Shown here in pieces: positions 1 through 9,073 of a DNA stretch of 64,000 nt. Source of the stretch: CAVVIO01 sp963748095 (GTDB taxonomy: Bacteria; Bacteroidota; Bacteroidia; Bacteroidales; UBA10428). Under the pieces are notes generated by a model that had not been told where the DNA came from, ran no database searches, and saw nothing but the letters and a program-made list of their open reading frames with translations. A program made the position numbers and the translations under genes. Positions within the stretch are counted from its first letter, which is position 1. Each line of letters starts with the position of its first letter. The stretch is taken from contig CAVVIO010000001.1 in the NCBI GenBank assembly GCA_963748095.1, forward strand, positions 62,001-126,000, read 5' to 3'.

Positions 1-1697
1 TCAGATAGTAAATTTCAACCTGGCCGTAGCATCCCGGCTTGGGTATAGGCAAAGTCAAGGTAATAGCTACAAGTGGCAGTCAAAAGGCTGAATATGATAT
101 AGAACTGGATGTGAGAAATCCCAATCCACCGGTAACTAACTATTATGATGCTGTTGTTGAACCGGGAAAAAACTGGAATGTAAGTTTCGATCTTCCTGGT
201 ATGCCCGGCACGAATGAGGGGGTACTGGAATTATCGGGAATTCCTCCAATAGATTTTGGGCGCCGCTTAAAATATCTTATGGAATATCCACACGGATGCA
301 TTGAACAAACAACATCCAAAGCATTTCCACAACTATACCTGGGAGATGTGATGGAACTGAGTGTTGATGAAAAAAACAGGACTGAACTGAATGTAAAAGA
401 AGCCATTAATAGTATCCGGAAGTTTATGTTATCAGGCGGTGGAATTGGCTACTGGCCCAATTCCACAGAAGCTGATGACTGGGCTACTTCTTATGCCGGT
501 CATTTCATGCTCGAAGCAGAAGCAAAGGGATATGCCACTCCTCCGGGATTTATTCAAAACTGGAAAAAATACCAACGTAAAACGGCCCGTCAGTGGTCAT
601 CGCGTAGTGGTAAATATAAATGGGAACGATATTACCAGGGTGACCTGGAGCAGGCTTATCGTCTTTATACGCTGGCATTGGCCAAAGAGCCGGAAATTGG
701 CGCTATGAACCGTTTGAGAGAAACCAAAGACTTAAGTATTCAAGCAAAGTGGAGACTTGCAGCAGCCTATGCATTAGCCGGACAACCCGAAATAGGCAAA
801 GAGATTTCAAATGGTGAATCTACTGAAATACAGGACTATTCAGGATTTTATTCAAGTTACGGTTCATCAACAAGAGATATGGCTATGATACTAGAGACAC
901 TTACATTATTAAATGAAAGAGATAAAGGCATTTCCCTGGCCCGTAAATTATCAGATCAATTAACAAGCAACCGCTGGATGAGTACCCAGACTACTGCATA
1001 TTGTTTACTGGCAATGACGAAGTTTGCAGGTGTACAAGGCACATCAAAAGAGCTGAAATTTGCTTATTCATATAATAGCGCTAAAACAGTAAACGGTGTT
1101 ACCACAAATCCGGTCTCGGAAATTCACCTTAAAACTGATAATAAATCAACCACCGGTAAATTATCCCTGGACAATCATGGAAGCGGCGTTCTGTTTGCCA
1201 GGTTAACTTTTAGAGGAATTCCAGAAACCGATAATCAAACTGATTCACAAAATAATCTTAATATGACGGTTTCATACAAAGACCTGAACGGAAATTCCAT
1301 TGATATTTCCAGACTCGAACAGGGAACAGATTTCATGGCCATTGTCACCGTCACAAATACTTCAGCGACCAAAGAATATTACAGGGATATGGCGCTTACG
1401 CAGATTTTTCCATCGGGCTGGGAGATACATAATACGCGTATGGATGAATTTAAATCAACACATGAAATAAATACTCCTACCTATCAGGATATCAGAGATG
1501 ACAGAGTTTATACTTATTTCAATATTCCAGGTGCTGTTTCCTCCGGCAACAATCCAAAAAGTTTTGTTGTTATTTTAAACGCCTCGTATCTCGGTAAGTT
1601 TTATCTGCCTTCTGTATATTGCGAAGCTATGTATAACAACCGGATTAATGCGAGAAAAGCAGGAAAATGGGTAGAAGTCGTAAAGCCGGGGAATTAA
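1..1697 (+). CDS. alpha-2-macroglobulin family protein, C-terminal part, apparent frameshift
   Basis: This is the C-terminal third or so of a bacterial alpha-2-macroglobulin, a large envelope protein thought to trap foreign proteases. The thioester motif C-I-E-Q lies at bases 297-308, after the typical Tyr-Pro-His-Gly, and a C-terminal MG-type domain follows up to the stop at 1695-1697. The gene runs in from the left. The long open frame begins only at a TTG at 39, with an in-frame stop at 27-29, but the frame starting at base 2 reads QIVNFNLAVASRLG and joins smoothly to IGKVKV if one base near 44 is skipped, which is what this family shows at that point. I therefore infer one gene with a one-base insertion rather than a start at 39. 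In E. coli this family is encoded beside pbpC; here pbpC is 54 kb away. Confidence 0.88.
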
Positions 1698-1718
1698 ATC
1701 TATTGAACAGCTCTATTT

Positions 1719-1751
1719 TTAACCCCGGTCTTAAAGCCGGGGTTAATTTTT
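1719..1751 (+). terminator. rho-independent terminator after the A2M gene
   Basis: A 10-bp perfect stem, TTAACCCCGG paired with CCGGGGTTAA around an 8-base loop, is followed by five T residues. It sits 22 bases after the A2M stop. The opposite strand has an A-run after the stem, so it should act only on the plus strand. Confidence 0.85.
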
Positions 1752-1804
1752 AAACTTAAAGATTAGATTATGTATGATATAACATTAAAGGTATATCTAT
1801 TATG

Positions 1805-2434
1805 CTAATCGCAAACAACATCTTTACCCGGATTATTTTTATATTCAAACATTAACTGAATTTGAGACGCTGTAATTCTGAATTCAGAAAGCGGAGGTAA
1901 TTCATTCAAACCAAACCATTGTACATCACTGGTCTCCATGCTTCCGCGCAAATTACCACCAGTAACTTCACAAAGAATAAACATTTTGTATACATGATAA
2001 ATATCGATTGGATGTGGATGGCATTTCTTATCATGAACAGCTAGCAGGCGAATGGGTTCCACTTCCAACCCGGCTTCTTCAAAAACCTCTTTTTTAGCTA
2101 CCTCAAAAGGTGTAAGTCCGATATCTGCCCAACCTCCGGGTAAAGACCATTTCCCGTCAATTGTTTCTTTAACCATTAATATTTTATCTTCTTTAAATAC
2201 CACTCCCCTTATATCAACTTTAGGTGTCTGATATCCTTTTTCAAATGTAAATAAATCCTTGATTTTAAGTATGTCTTCACCTGTCAGTTCATTTAAAATT
2301 TCAATACTTATTTCACGAAGCTGCTGATAACGGTCAAGGTCGTATTTATTTTCGGAATAGGTCAGGCCGGCCTGAGCAATTGCCTGAATACGTTTTGTAA
2401 TATCAAGAAGTTTGTGGTTATTTGCTTTCCCCAC
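1805..2434 (-). CDS. Nudix hydrolase with Nudix_N domain
   Basis: Predicted pyrophosphohydrolase of the YjhB/ADP-ribose pyrophosphatase-like group. Residues 8-50 match the N-terminal Nudix_N domain (AQAGLTYS...YDLDRYQQLREI), and the Nudix box spans residues 101-123. The metal-binding core E116..E119-E120 and G122 are intact, but the first box Glu is Leu107 and the Arg before the core is Lys115. The protein is 209 residues, normal for this class. The start is a GTG, chosen because it places the Nudix_N domain at the very N-terminus. It lies 41 bases downstream of carB on the same strand, so it may be cotranscribed with it. The substrate cannot be told from sequence. Confidence 0.85.
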   Translation of the reverse strand: MGKANNHKLLDITKRIQAIAQAGLTYSENKYDLDRYQQLREISIEILNELTGEDILKIKDLFTFEKGYQTPKVDIRGVVFKEDKILMVKETIDGKWSLPGGWADIGLTPFEVAKKEVFEEAGLEVEPIRLLAVHDKKCHPHPIDIYHVYKMFILCEVTGGNLRGSMETSDVQWFGLNELPPLSEFRITASQIQLMFEYKNNPGKDVVCD

Positions 2435-2475
2435 AGCCGTAAATTTTAGTTTTCAAAATGTTCAGAATAAAAACA

Positions 2476-5400
2476 TCAATATTCATCCCAGCTTTTTATA
2501 GCAATATCTTCAAGACTTAATTTACATATTCCGATCAGAAATGCGCTTGCCAGACGCGCATTTGTAATAAGTGGAATATTATAATCCACAGCACTTCGCC
2601 TTATGGTATAGTCATTGCTTAATTCAGCGCTGGTTAAATCTTTAGGAATATTGATTACAAGATCAATCATTTTATTTTTCAGATAATCCAACGTATTTGG
2701 CTTTTTGCCTTCATCGGGCCAAAACAGCACAGTGCTTTGAATACCGTTCATTTCAAGAAACTGAGCCGTACCCGGAGTGGCAAATAGATTATATCCTTTT
2801 TCTGCAAGTAACCGGCAACTGTTAATCAATTCAACCTTTGACCGCATTGGTCCGGTAGATAAGAGTATGTTTTTCTTTGGGATAGTATAACCTACCGAGA
2901 GCATTGATTTAAGAATGGCCTCATAGAAATTTTCGCCTATACAACCTACTTCACCTGTCGAAGACATATCCACTCCCAGTAACGGATCCGCTTTCAGAAG
3001 ACGTGAAAATGAGAACTGGGGTGCTTTTATGCCGATATAATCAAGATCAAAGATTGAATTATTCGGTTTTTCCACCTTTTTTCCCAACATAACCTGGGTA
3101 GCAGTTTCGATTAGATTTGTCTTTAATACTTTGGATACAAAAGGAAAACTTCGCGAAGCCCGCAGGTTACATTCAATTACTTTAATATCGTTATCCTTTG
3201 CCAGGAATTGCATATTAAATGGTCCGGTGATATTCAATGATTTCGCTATTTCACGTGAAATACGTTTTATTCTTCTCACCGTTTCAAAATATAATTTCTG
3301 CGGAGGAAAGACCATGGTAGCATCGCCTGAATGCACTCCTGCAAATTCAACATGTTCGGAAATAGCATAGGCGATCAGATCACCTTTATCGGCTACCGCA
3401 TCAATCTCTATTTCTTTGGCCTGCTGAATAAATTCAGAAACCACAACAGGGTATTGCTTGGATACCTTGGCCGCCAGGTTCAGAAAGTATTCCATTTCAT
3501 CTTTATTCGAAACCACATTCATGGCAGCTCCTGACAACACATAAGAAGGCCGGATAAGTAATGGAAAACCAACCTGATCTATAAATCCGTATATTTCATC
3601 GATACTTGTTAATTCTTTCCACCGTGGCTGGTCGATATGCAACCGATCGAGCAACATAGAAAATTTATGACGGTTTTCAGCATTATCAATCGACAAAGGA
3701 GAAGTCCCCAATATATTCACCTTCTGGTTGTGTAGCCTGATAGCCAGGTTATTCGGAATTTGTCCTCCCATGGAAATAATTACTCCTTTAGGCATCTCCA
3801 ACTCAATAATGTCAAGCACCCGTTCAAACGAAAGCTCATCGAAATACAGGCGGTCACAAATATCGTAATCCGTACTAACGGTTTCCGGATTATAGTTAAT
3901 CATTACCGAGCGGTATCCTTCTTTACGGATGCCATTTAAAGCATTTACACTGCACCAGTCGAATTCCACACTACTTCCGATTCTGTAAGCCCCCGAACCT
4001 AAAACAATAACCGATTGCCCGTCATTATCAAAATTAATATCATGACTGCTGGCACTGTAAGTGAGATATAGATAATTTGTCATGGCAGGATACTCGGCAG
4101 CCAGCGTATCTATTTGTCTGACATAAGGAACAATACCTTTCTTTTTACGGAAATCCCTGACCGCTAAAAGGCCCCCTTCCATATGGTCGTCCACATCTTT
4201 GAAAATAAAACGCGCTATCTGAAAGTCAGAGAAACCGGTTTTCTTTGCTTTGATCAACAAATCGATTGGAAGATTCTCCAATTTATTATATGCTTCAATT
4301 TCATTCTTCCGGTCGAAAATATTCCTGAGCTTGTAAAGAAACCATCTGTCGATTTTTGTAAGTTCGTGTATCTGATCGACAGTAAATCCTTTATTAAAAG
4401 CATCAGCAATAACAAAAATACGCATGTCGGTAGGATTGGAAAGCTCCCTTTCCACCTCATCAAATTCAAGGTCGTGGTTTCCCACGAAACCATGCATCCC
4501 CTGGCCTATCATTCGCAGTCCTTTCTGGATAACCTCCTCGAAATTTCTTCCTATTGCCATCACTTCACCCACGCTCTTCATACTACTTCCTATGTGTTTT
4601 GAAACTCCGGTAAATTTATTCAGGTCCCATCGCGGAATTTTACACACAATGTAATCGAGAGCTGGCTCAAAAAAAGCCGATGTGGTTTTTGTAATTGAAT
4701 TTTTTATTTCATGCAATCCATATCCCAATGCCAGCTTGGCTGCTACAAAAGCCAACGGATAACCGGTTGCTTTAGAAGCAAGTGCGCTCGAACGGGATAA
4801 ACGGGCATTCACTTCTATAACCCGGTAATCTTCCGAATAAGGATCCAACGCATATTGGATATTACACTCTCCCACAATTCCAATATGGCGAATAATCTTA
4901 ATTGCCAATTGTCTTAATTTGTGATATTCACTATTGGTAAGGGTTTGCGAAGGGGCTACCACAATACTTTCGCCTGTATGAATGCCCAATGGATCGAAAT
5001 TTTCCATGTTACAAACGGTAATACAATTATCGTACTTATCACGGACGACTTCGTATTCTACTTCTTTCCACCCTTTAAGTGATTTTTCCACCAACAACTG
5101 GCCGGAATAAGAAAAGGCCCTGTCGGCCAACTTTTTAAGTTCTTCCTCATTATCGCAAAATCCGCTTCCCTGTCCTCCTAATGTATATGCTGCACGGATA
5201 ATTATAGGATATCCCAGTTGTTCAGCAGCTTTGAGGGCATCTTTTACATTTGTGACGGCAACACTTTTTATAGTATCTATATTTATCTCATGAAGTTTCT
5301 TTACAAAAAAATCTCTGTCCTCCGTATCCATAATGGCTTGTATAGGAGTACCAAGCACCCGGACATTGTATTTTTCAAGAATATTGCTTCTAAATAATTC

Positions 5401-5694
5401 TATTCCACAATTTAAAGCAGTCTGTCCTCCAAAAGATAAAAGGATTCCGTCGGGTTTTTCTTTTTTAATTACTTTTTCAACAAAATAAGGGGTGACGGGA
5501 AGAAAATAAATTTTATCGGCTATTCCTTCTGAAGTTTGAACGGTAGCAATATTGGGATTAATTAAGACTGTTTTTACATTTTCTTCTGCCAAAGCTTTTA
5601 ATGCCTGTGACCCGGAGTAATCAAATTCACCGGCTTCACCAATTTTTAAAGCACCCGAACCTAAAACAATGACTTTTTTTATCGACTGATCCAT
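2476..5694 (-). CDS. carB: carbamoyl-phosphate synthase large subunit
   Basis: Makes carbamoyl phosphate from bicarbonate, ATP and ammonia channelled from CarA, for arginine and pyrimidine synthesis. It is full length at 1072 residues. Two homologous halves each open with a nucleotide-binding pre-ATP-grasp motif (VLGSGALKIGEAGEFDYSG near residue 10 and VLGSGAYRIGSSVEFDW near 565) and carry ATP-grasp domains. The oligomerisation domain lies between them and the MGS-like allosteric domain forms the last 130 or so residues. It is transcribed divergently from argR, 125 bases away, which suggests arginine control. Its partner carA is about 43 kb away and appears frameshifted. Confidence 0.97.
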   Translation of the reverse strand: MDQSIKKVIVLGSGALKIGEAGEFDYSGSQALKALAEENVKTVLINPNIATVQTSEGIADKIYFLPVTPYFVEKVIKKEKPDGILLSFGGQTALNCGIELFRSNILEKYNVRVLGTPIQAIMDTEDRDFFVKKLHEINIDTIKSVAVTNVKDALKAAEQLGYPIIIRAAYTLGGQGSGFCDNEEELKKLADRAFSYSGQLLVEKSLKGWKEVEYEVVRDKYDNCITVCNMENFDPLGIHTGESIVVAPSQTLTNSEYHKLRQLAIKIIRHIGIVGECNIQYALDPYSEDYRVIEVNARLSRSSALASKATGYPLAFVAAKLALGYGLHEIKNSITKTTSAFFEPALDYIVCKIPRWDLNKFTGVSKHIGSSMKSVGEVMAIGRNFEEVIQKGLRMIGQGMHGFVGNHDLEFDEVERELSNPTDMRIFVIADAFNKGFTVDQIHELTKIDRWFLYKLRNIFDRKNEIEAYNKLENLPIDLLIKAKKTGFSDFQIARFIFKDVDDHMEGGLLAVRDFRKKKGIVPYVRQIDTLAAEYPAMTNYLYLTYSASSHDINFDNDGQSVIVLGSGAYRIGSSVEFDWCSVNALNGIRKEGYRSVMINYNPETVSTDYDICDRLYFDELSFERVLDIIELEMPKGVIISMGGQIPNNLAIRLHNQKVNILGTSPLSIDNAENRHKFSMLLDRLHIDQPRWKELTSIDEIYGFIDQVGFPLLIRPSYVLSGAAMNVVSNKDEMEYFLNLAAKVSKQYPVVVSEFIQQAKEIEIDAVADKGDLIAYAISEHVEFAGVHSGDATMVFPPQKLYFETVRRIKRISREIAKSLNITGPFNMQFLAKDNDIKVIECNLRASRSFPFVSKVLKTNLIETATQVMLGKKVEKPNNSIFDLDYIGIKAPQFSFSRLLKADPLLGVDMSSTGEVGCIGENFYEAILKSMLSVGYTIPKKNILLSTGPMRSKVELINSCRLLAEKGYNLFATPGTAQFLEMNGIQSTVLFWPDEGKKPNTLDYLKNKMIDLVINIPKDLTSAELSNDYTIRRSAVDYNIPLITNARLASAFLIGICKLSLEDIAIKSWDEY

Positions 5695-5765
5695 TCGCCC
5701 TTATTCGTTAAAAATTACTATTTTTAAAATCCGTGCTAAATTACGAATTATTTATAAAAATTATA

Positions 5766-5796
5766 TTGGATTTTCTAAAATATTGTATACTTTTAC
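5766..5796 (+). promoter_or_regulatory. putative argR promoter
   Basis: A Bacteroidota-type -7 element TACTTTTAC (5788-5796, consensus TAnnTTTG with one mismatch) follows a TTGG -33-like element at 5766-5769 with 18 bases between. The argR ATG is 24 bases past the -7 element. Confidence 0.45.
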
Positions 5797-5804
5797 AAAT
5801 TAAT

Positions 5805-5818
5805 TGAATATTTATACT
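5805..5818. promoter_or_regulatory. ARG-box-like operator overlapping the argR start region
   Basis: The 14-mer TGAATATTTATACT matches the enterobacterial ARG box TGAATwwwwATTCA at 12 of 14 positions and ends one base before the argR ATG. It could mediate autorepression and control of divergent carB. Whether ArgR in this phylum uses this consensus is an assumption. Confidence 0.35.
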
Positions 5819-5819
5819 C

Positions 5820-6299
5820 ATGGGAAACAGAACAGAAAGGCTGTTAGCAATAAAAAACATTATTGCAAAGCTGAAGGTTTCGAGTCAGGATGAATTGCTA
5901 AATATTCTTGAAGAGAAAGGTTTGAATTACACACAGGCAACTCTTTCCCGAGACTTGAAATTTTTAAAGGTAAATAAAATTGCTGATCCTGAAAAAGGAT
6001 ATATCTACGAATTGCCTGACCATCATAACCCGGCAAGAGCAAATTCAGAATATGCTGAAAATTATGCTGCACAAGGCTTTGTTTCAATTCAGTTTTCGAA
6101 TAATCTGGGAATAATCAAAACCCTGCCCGGGTATGCCAGCAGTATTGCTTCGCTAATCGACCGGTCGAATCCGTTTGAAATTGTCGGTACCATAGCCGGT
6201 GATGATACGATATTGATAATTCCCCAGGAAAATGTAAATGATAGGGATGTAATTTATGCACTGGTATTGATCATACCGGAATTGAAAGATAAAATTTAA
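5820..6299 (+). CDS. argR: arginine repressor ArgR
   Basis: Hexameric, arginine-responsive DNA-binding regulator of arginine metabolism. Residues 1-60 form the winged helix-turn-helix, with the recognition region TQATLSRDLK at 38-47. The C-terminal oligomerisation and arginine-binding domain has GTIAGDDTILI at 123-133, with both acidic residues that contact arginine. The length of 159 is typical. It stands divergent to carB and just upstream of argG and argH, its expected targets. The ATG is preceded by an ARG-box-like site, consistent with autoregulation. Confidence 0.95.
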   Translation: MGNRTERLLAIKNIIAKLKVSSQDELLNILEEKGLNYTQATLSRDLKFLKVNKIADPEKGYIYELPDHHNPARANSEYAENYAAQGFVSIQFSNNLGIIKTLPGYASSIASLIDRSNPFEIVGTIAGDDTILIIPQENVNDRDVIYALVLIIPELKDKI

Positions 6300-6304
6300 A
6301 GCCG

Positions 6305-6386
6305 GGGTGGCTGGTTTATTACCATTAATTAAATCATAGGTTAAAAATTTTAGGGATTATTGTGAACTTCCAGCCACCCTTTTTTA
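6305..6386 (+). terminator. long-loop inverted repeat with T-tract between argR and argG
   Basis: GGGTGGCTGG at 6305-6314 is exactly complementary to CCAGCCACCC at 6370-6379, which is followed directly by a run of T. The 55-base loop is unusually long for a simple terminator. It may end argR transcription, or be the closing stem of a larger leader or attenuator controlling argG, whose ATG is 36 bases past the T-tract. Confidence 0.55.
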
Positions 6387-6422
6387 TAGAAAAAATTTGT
6401 GTTTTATTTATAATTAATAGAA

Positions 6423-7658
6423 ATGGAAAAGGTTGTTTTAGCGTATAGCGGGGGATTAGATACATCGGTTATATTAAAGTGGCTGATTGATAAAGGCTAT
6501 GAAGTGATAGCCTATGTGGCAAATGTTGGTCAGGATGATAATTTTGAGGATGTAAGCGCCAAAGCAAAACAAATTGGGGCTTCAAAAGTATATATTGAGG
6601 ATTTACAGGAGGAGTTTGTGACTAATTATATTTTCCAGGCAATTAAAGCCAATGCTGTTTATGAAAACAGGTATTTGCTTGGGACTGCTCTAGCGCGTCC
6701 ACTTATCGCCAAAAAACATATTGAGATTGCTGAAAAGGAAAACGCCAGCTACGTTTCTCATGGTGCTACCGGGAAAGGAAACGATCAGGTACGTTTTGAG
6801 TTATCGTATTATGCACTGAATCCCAAAATCAAGGTGTTAGCACCTTGGAAAATGCAAGAATTTCTGGATGAATTCAAAGGACGTACAGACATGCTCAATT
6901 ATGCCGAGAAAAATAATATTCCCGTAAAGGCAACACTCAAAAAACCATATAGTGAAGATGATAACCTGATGCATATCAGTCATGAAGCCGGGATTCTGGA
7001 AGACCCAAAATTTACTCCCGATAAAGAAATATATACCAAGATGGTAATTCCGCAGGATGCCCCCGACAAGGAAACCAGGCTGGAAATCCAATTTAAGGAT
7101 GGAATACCTGTAAAGGTGGTCAACAAAGAAGAAAATATCGTAAAAACCAATGCCCTCGATTTATTTAATTATCTGAATAAGGTGGGTGGCGAAAATGGTA
7201 TCGGAAGACTTGATATGGTTGAAAACCGCTTTGTAGGAATAAAATCACGGGGAGTATACGAAACTCCCGGGGGAACAATTCTCTATCAGGCACATTCCGA
7301 TATAGAAGGAATTGCCATGGACAGGGAAGTAATGCGATTGCGCAATATGCTGTCTCCTGTATTCGCTGAGCTGGTTTACAACGGATTCTGGTTCAGTCCT
7401 GAAATGGATTTTTTAAGTGCCGCAATCGATAAAAGTCAGGAACTGATTGATGGAACTGTTTACCTTACTTTGTACAAGGGGAATGTAATTATTGACGGCC
7501 GTGAATCACCCAGTTCTCTTTATAACCAAGAGCTTTCAAGTATGGATATCGAAGGTGGTTTTGACCAGAAAGACAGTGCCGGATTCATTAAAATCAATGC
7601 CATTCGTCTGATGGCCCACCACGCTATCTTAAAACAACAAGGAAGACATTTAAGGTAA
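6423..7658 (+). CDS. argG: argininosuccinate synthase
   Basis: Joins citrulline and aspartate with ATP to make argininosuccinate, the penultimate step of arginine synthesis. The ATP-pyrophosphatase P-loop SGGLDTS is at residues 9-15, and the nucleotide/substrate region YVSHGATGKGNDQVRFE, near residue 107, is intact. The 411-residue length is normal. It begins the argG-argH-proB-like-proB-proA series and has the ArgR gene immediately upstream. Confidence 0.97.
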   Translation: MEKVVLAYSGGLDTSVILKWLIDKGYEVIAYVANVGQDDNFEDVSAKAKQIGASKVYIEDLQEEFVTNYIFQAIKANAVYENRYLLGTALARPLIAKKHIEIAEKENASYVSHGATGKGNDQVRFELSYYALNPKIKVLAPWKMQEFLDEFKGRTDMLNYAEKNNIPVKATLKKPYSEDDNLMHISHEAGILEDPKFTPDKEIYTKMVIPQDAPDKETRLEIQFKDGIPVKVVNKEENIVKTNALDLFNYLNKVGGENGIGRLDMVENRFVGIKSRGVYETPGGTILYQAHSDIEGIAMDREVMRLRNMLSPVFAELVYNGFWFSPEMDFLSAAIDKSQELIDGTVYLTLYKGNVIIDGRESPSSLYNQELSSMDIEGGFDQKDSAGFIKINAIRLMAHHAILKQQGRHLR

Positions 7659-7682
7659 TTTTCATTTGTGTTAACGATGCAT

Positions 7683-7704
7683 TTTTTAGCCGTTTGGCTA
7701 AAAA
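7683..7704 (+). other. short hairpin in the argG-argH gap
   Basis: TTTTTAGCC and GGCTAAAAA form a perfect 9-bp stem around a GTTT loop. The 3' side is A-rich, not T-rich, so this is not a normal intrinsic terminator on either strand. It may mark an mRNA processing or stability element between the two genes. Confidence 0.4.
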
Positions 7705-7739
7705 TACAGGATGAAGTGTATACTTAAAAGAAACATAAA

Positions 7740-9071
7740 ATGAAGCTTTGGGATAAGGGTATAGATAGTAACGATAAAATAGAGAAATTCACTGTAGGTA
7801 AGGATAAAGAATTAGACGTTTTCCTTGCCGGAGATGATATTATTGGTTCCCTTGCCCATATTAAAATGCTGGAAAGTATACACCTGTTAAGCAAAAAGGA
7901 ACTGGAATCACTCACAAAAGAGCTGAAGGTAATATACTCACAGGTTCAGAAAGGGAATTTTCTCATTGAAGAAGGTATAGAAGATGTGCATTCACAAATA
8001 GAATTATTACTTACACGGAAAATCGGAGAAACCGGGAAAAAGATACATAGCGGAAGGTCCAGGAATGACCAGGTTTTATTGGATCTCAAATTATATACAC
8101 GTCGTAAACTGGAAGAAATTGTAGAATCTGTATCCGGACTTTTTACAACCTGGCAGGAACAAAGCGAAAAATATAAAAATGTTTTAATGCCGGGATATAC
8201 TCATTTGCAGGTCGCTATGCCTTCCTCCTTTGGATTATGGTTTGGTGCCTATGCCGAAAGTCTTACCGATGATTTGCAATTGTTATTGGCCGCCTTTAAG
8301 ATCAACAATCAAAATCCTTTGGGATCCGCCGCAGGATACGGATCATCCTTCCCATTAAACCGACAGTTAACCACTGACCTGCTGGGGTTTGACAATATGA
8401 ATTACAATGTGATCTATGCACAGATGGGACGTGGAAAAGTTGAAAAAACGATCGCTTTCGCTTTAGGAGCTGTGGCTTCTACATTATCGAAATTTGCCAT
8501 GGATGCTTGTCTTTTCATGAACCAGAATTTCGGTTTCATTTCCCTGCCGGATGAACTTACTACCGGATCGAGCATCATGCCTCACAAAAAAAACCCGGAT
8601 GTTTTCGAACTGATAAGGGCAAAGTGCAACAAATTACAAGGACTCACCAATGAGTTAATTCTGATAACCAACAACCTTCCCTCGGGATATTTCAGGGATC
8701 TTCAAATCCTGAAAGAATCCTATATTCCTGCATTTGAAGTGTTACTGGATTGTCTGGATATAACAAATTACGTGGTAAAAAAGATGACGGTGAAGGCGCA
8801 CATACTGGATAATGATATTTACAGATATATTTTCAGTGTAGAAGATGTGAATAAATTGGTTCTTGAAGGGGTTCCATTTCGGGAGGCTTATAAAAAAATC
8901 GGTGAAGAAATTATAAAAGGAAATTATAAATCTTCCCAACAGGTAGAGCACACGCACGAAGGAAGTATTGGAAACCTTTGCAATGAAAAAATAAAAGAAA
9001 AGATGGATTTGGTGCTTTCCGGATTTAAATTCGATAAAGCACACGAGGCGATAAAAAGGTTAATAGATTAA
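7740..9071 (+). CDS. argH: argininosuccinate lyase
   Basis: Cleaves argininosuccinate to arginine and fumarate. It belongs to the fumarase/aspartase superfamily: the signature loop GSSIMPHKKNP lies at residues 276-286, the SGRSRNDQ substrate region at 104-111, and the conserved catalytic-region His at 155 in THLQ. The length of 443 is slightly short but complete. It lies 81 bases after argG and 2 bases before the next gene, so translation of the two is probably coupled. Confidence 0.96.
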   Translation: MKLWDKGIDSNDKIEKFTVGKDKELDVFLAGDDIIGSLAHIKMLESIHLLSKKELESLTKELKVIYSQVQKGNFLIEEGIEDVHSQIELLLTRKIGETGKKIHSGRSRNDQVLLDLKLYTRRKLEEIVESVSGLFTTWQEQSEKYKNVLMPGYTHLQVAMPSSFGLWFGAYAESLTDDLQLLLAAFKINNQNPLGSAAGYGSSFPLNRQLTTDLLGFDNMNYNVIYAQMGRGKVEKTIAFALGAVASTLSKFAMDACLFMNQNFGFISLPDELTTGSSIMPHKKNPDVFELIRAKCNKLQGLTNELILITNNLPSGYFRDLQILKESYIPAFEVLLDCLDITNYVVKKMTVKAHILDNDIYRYIFSVEDVNKLVLEGVPFREAYKKIGEEIIKGNYKSSQQVEHTHEGSIGNLCNEKIKEKMDLVLSGFKFDKAHEAIKRLID

Positions 9072-9073
9072 AC

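Noticed and set aside
4183..4654. Plus-strand open frames opposite carB
   Set aside because: They overlap the core of carB, which is unmistakable on the minus strand.
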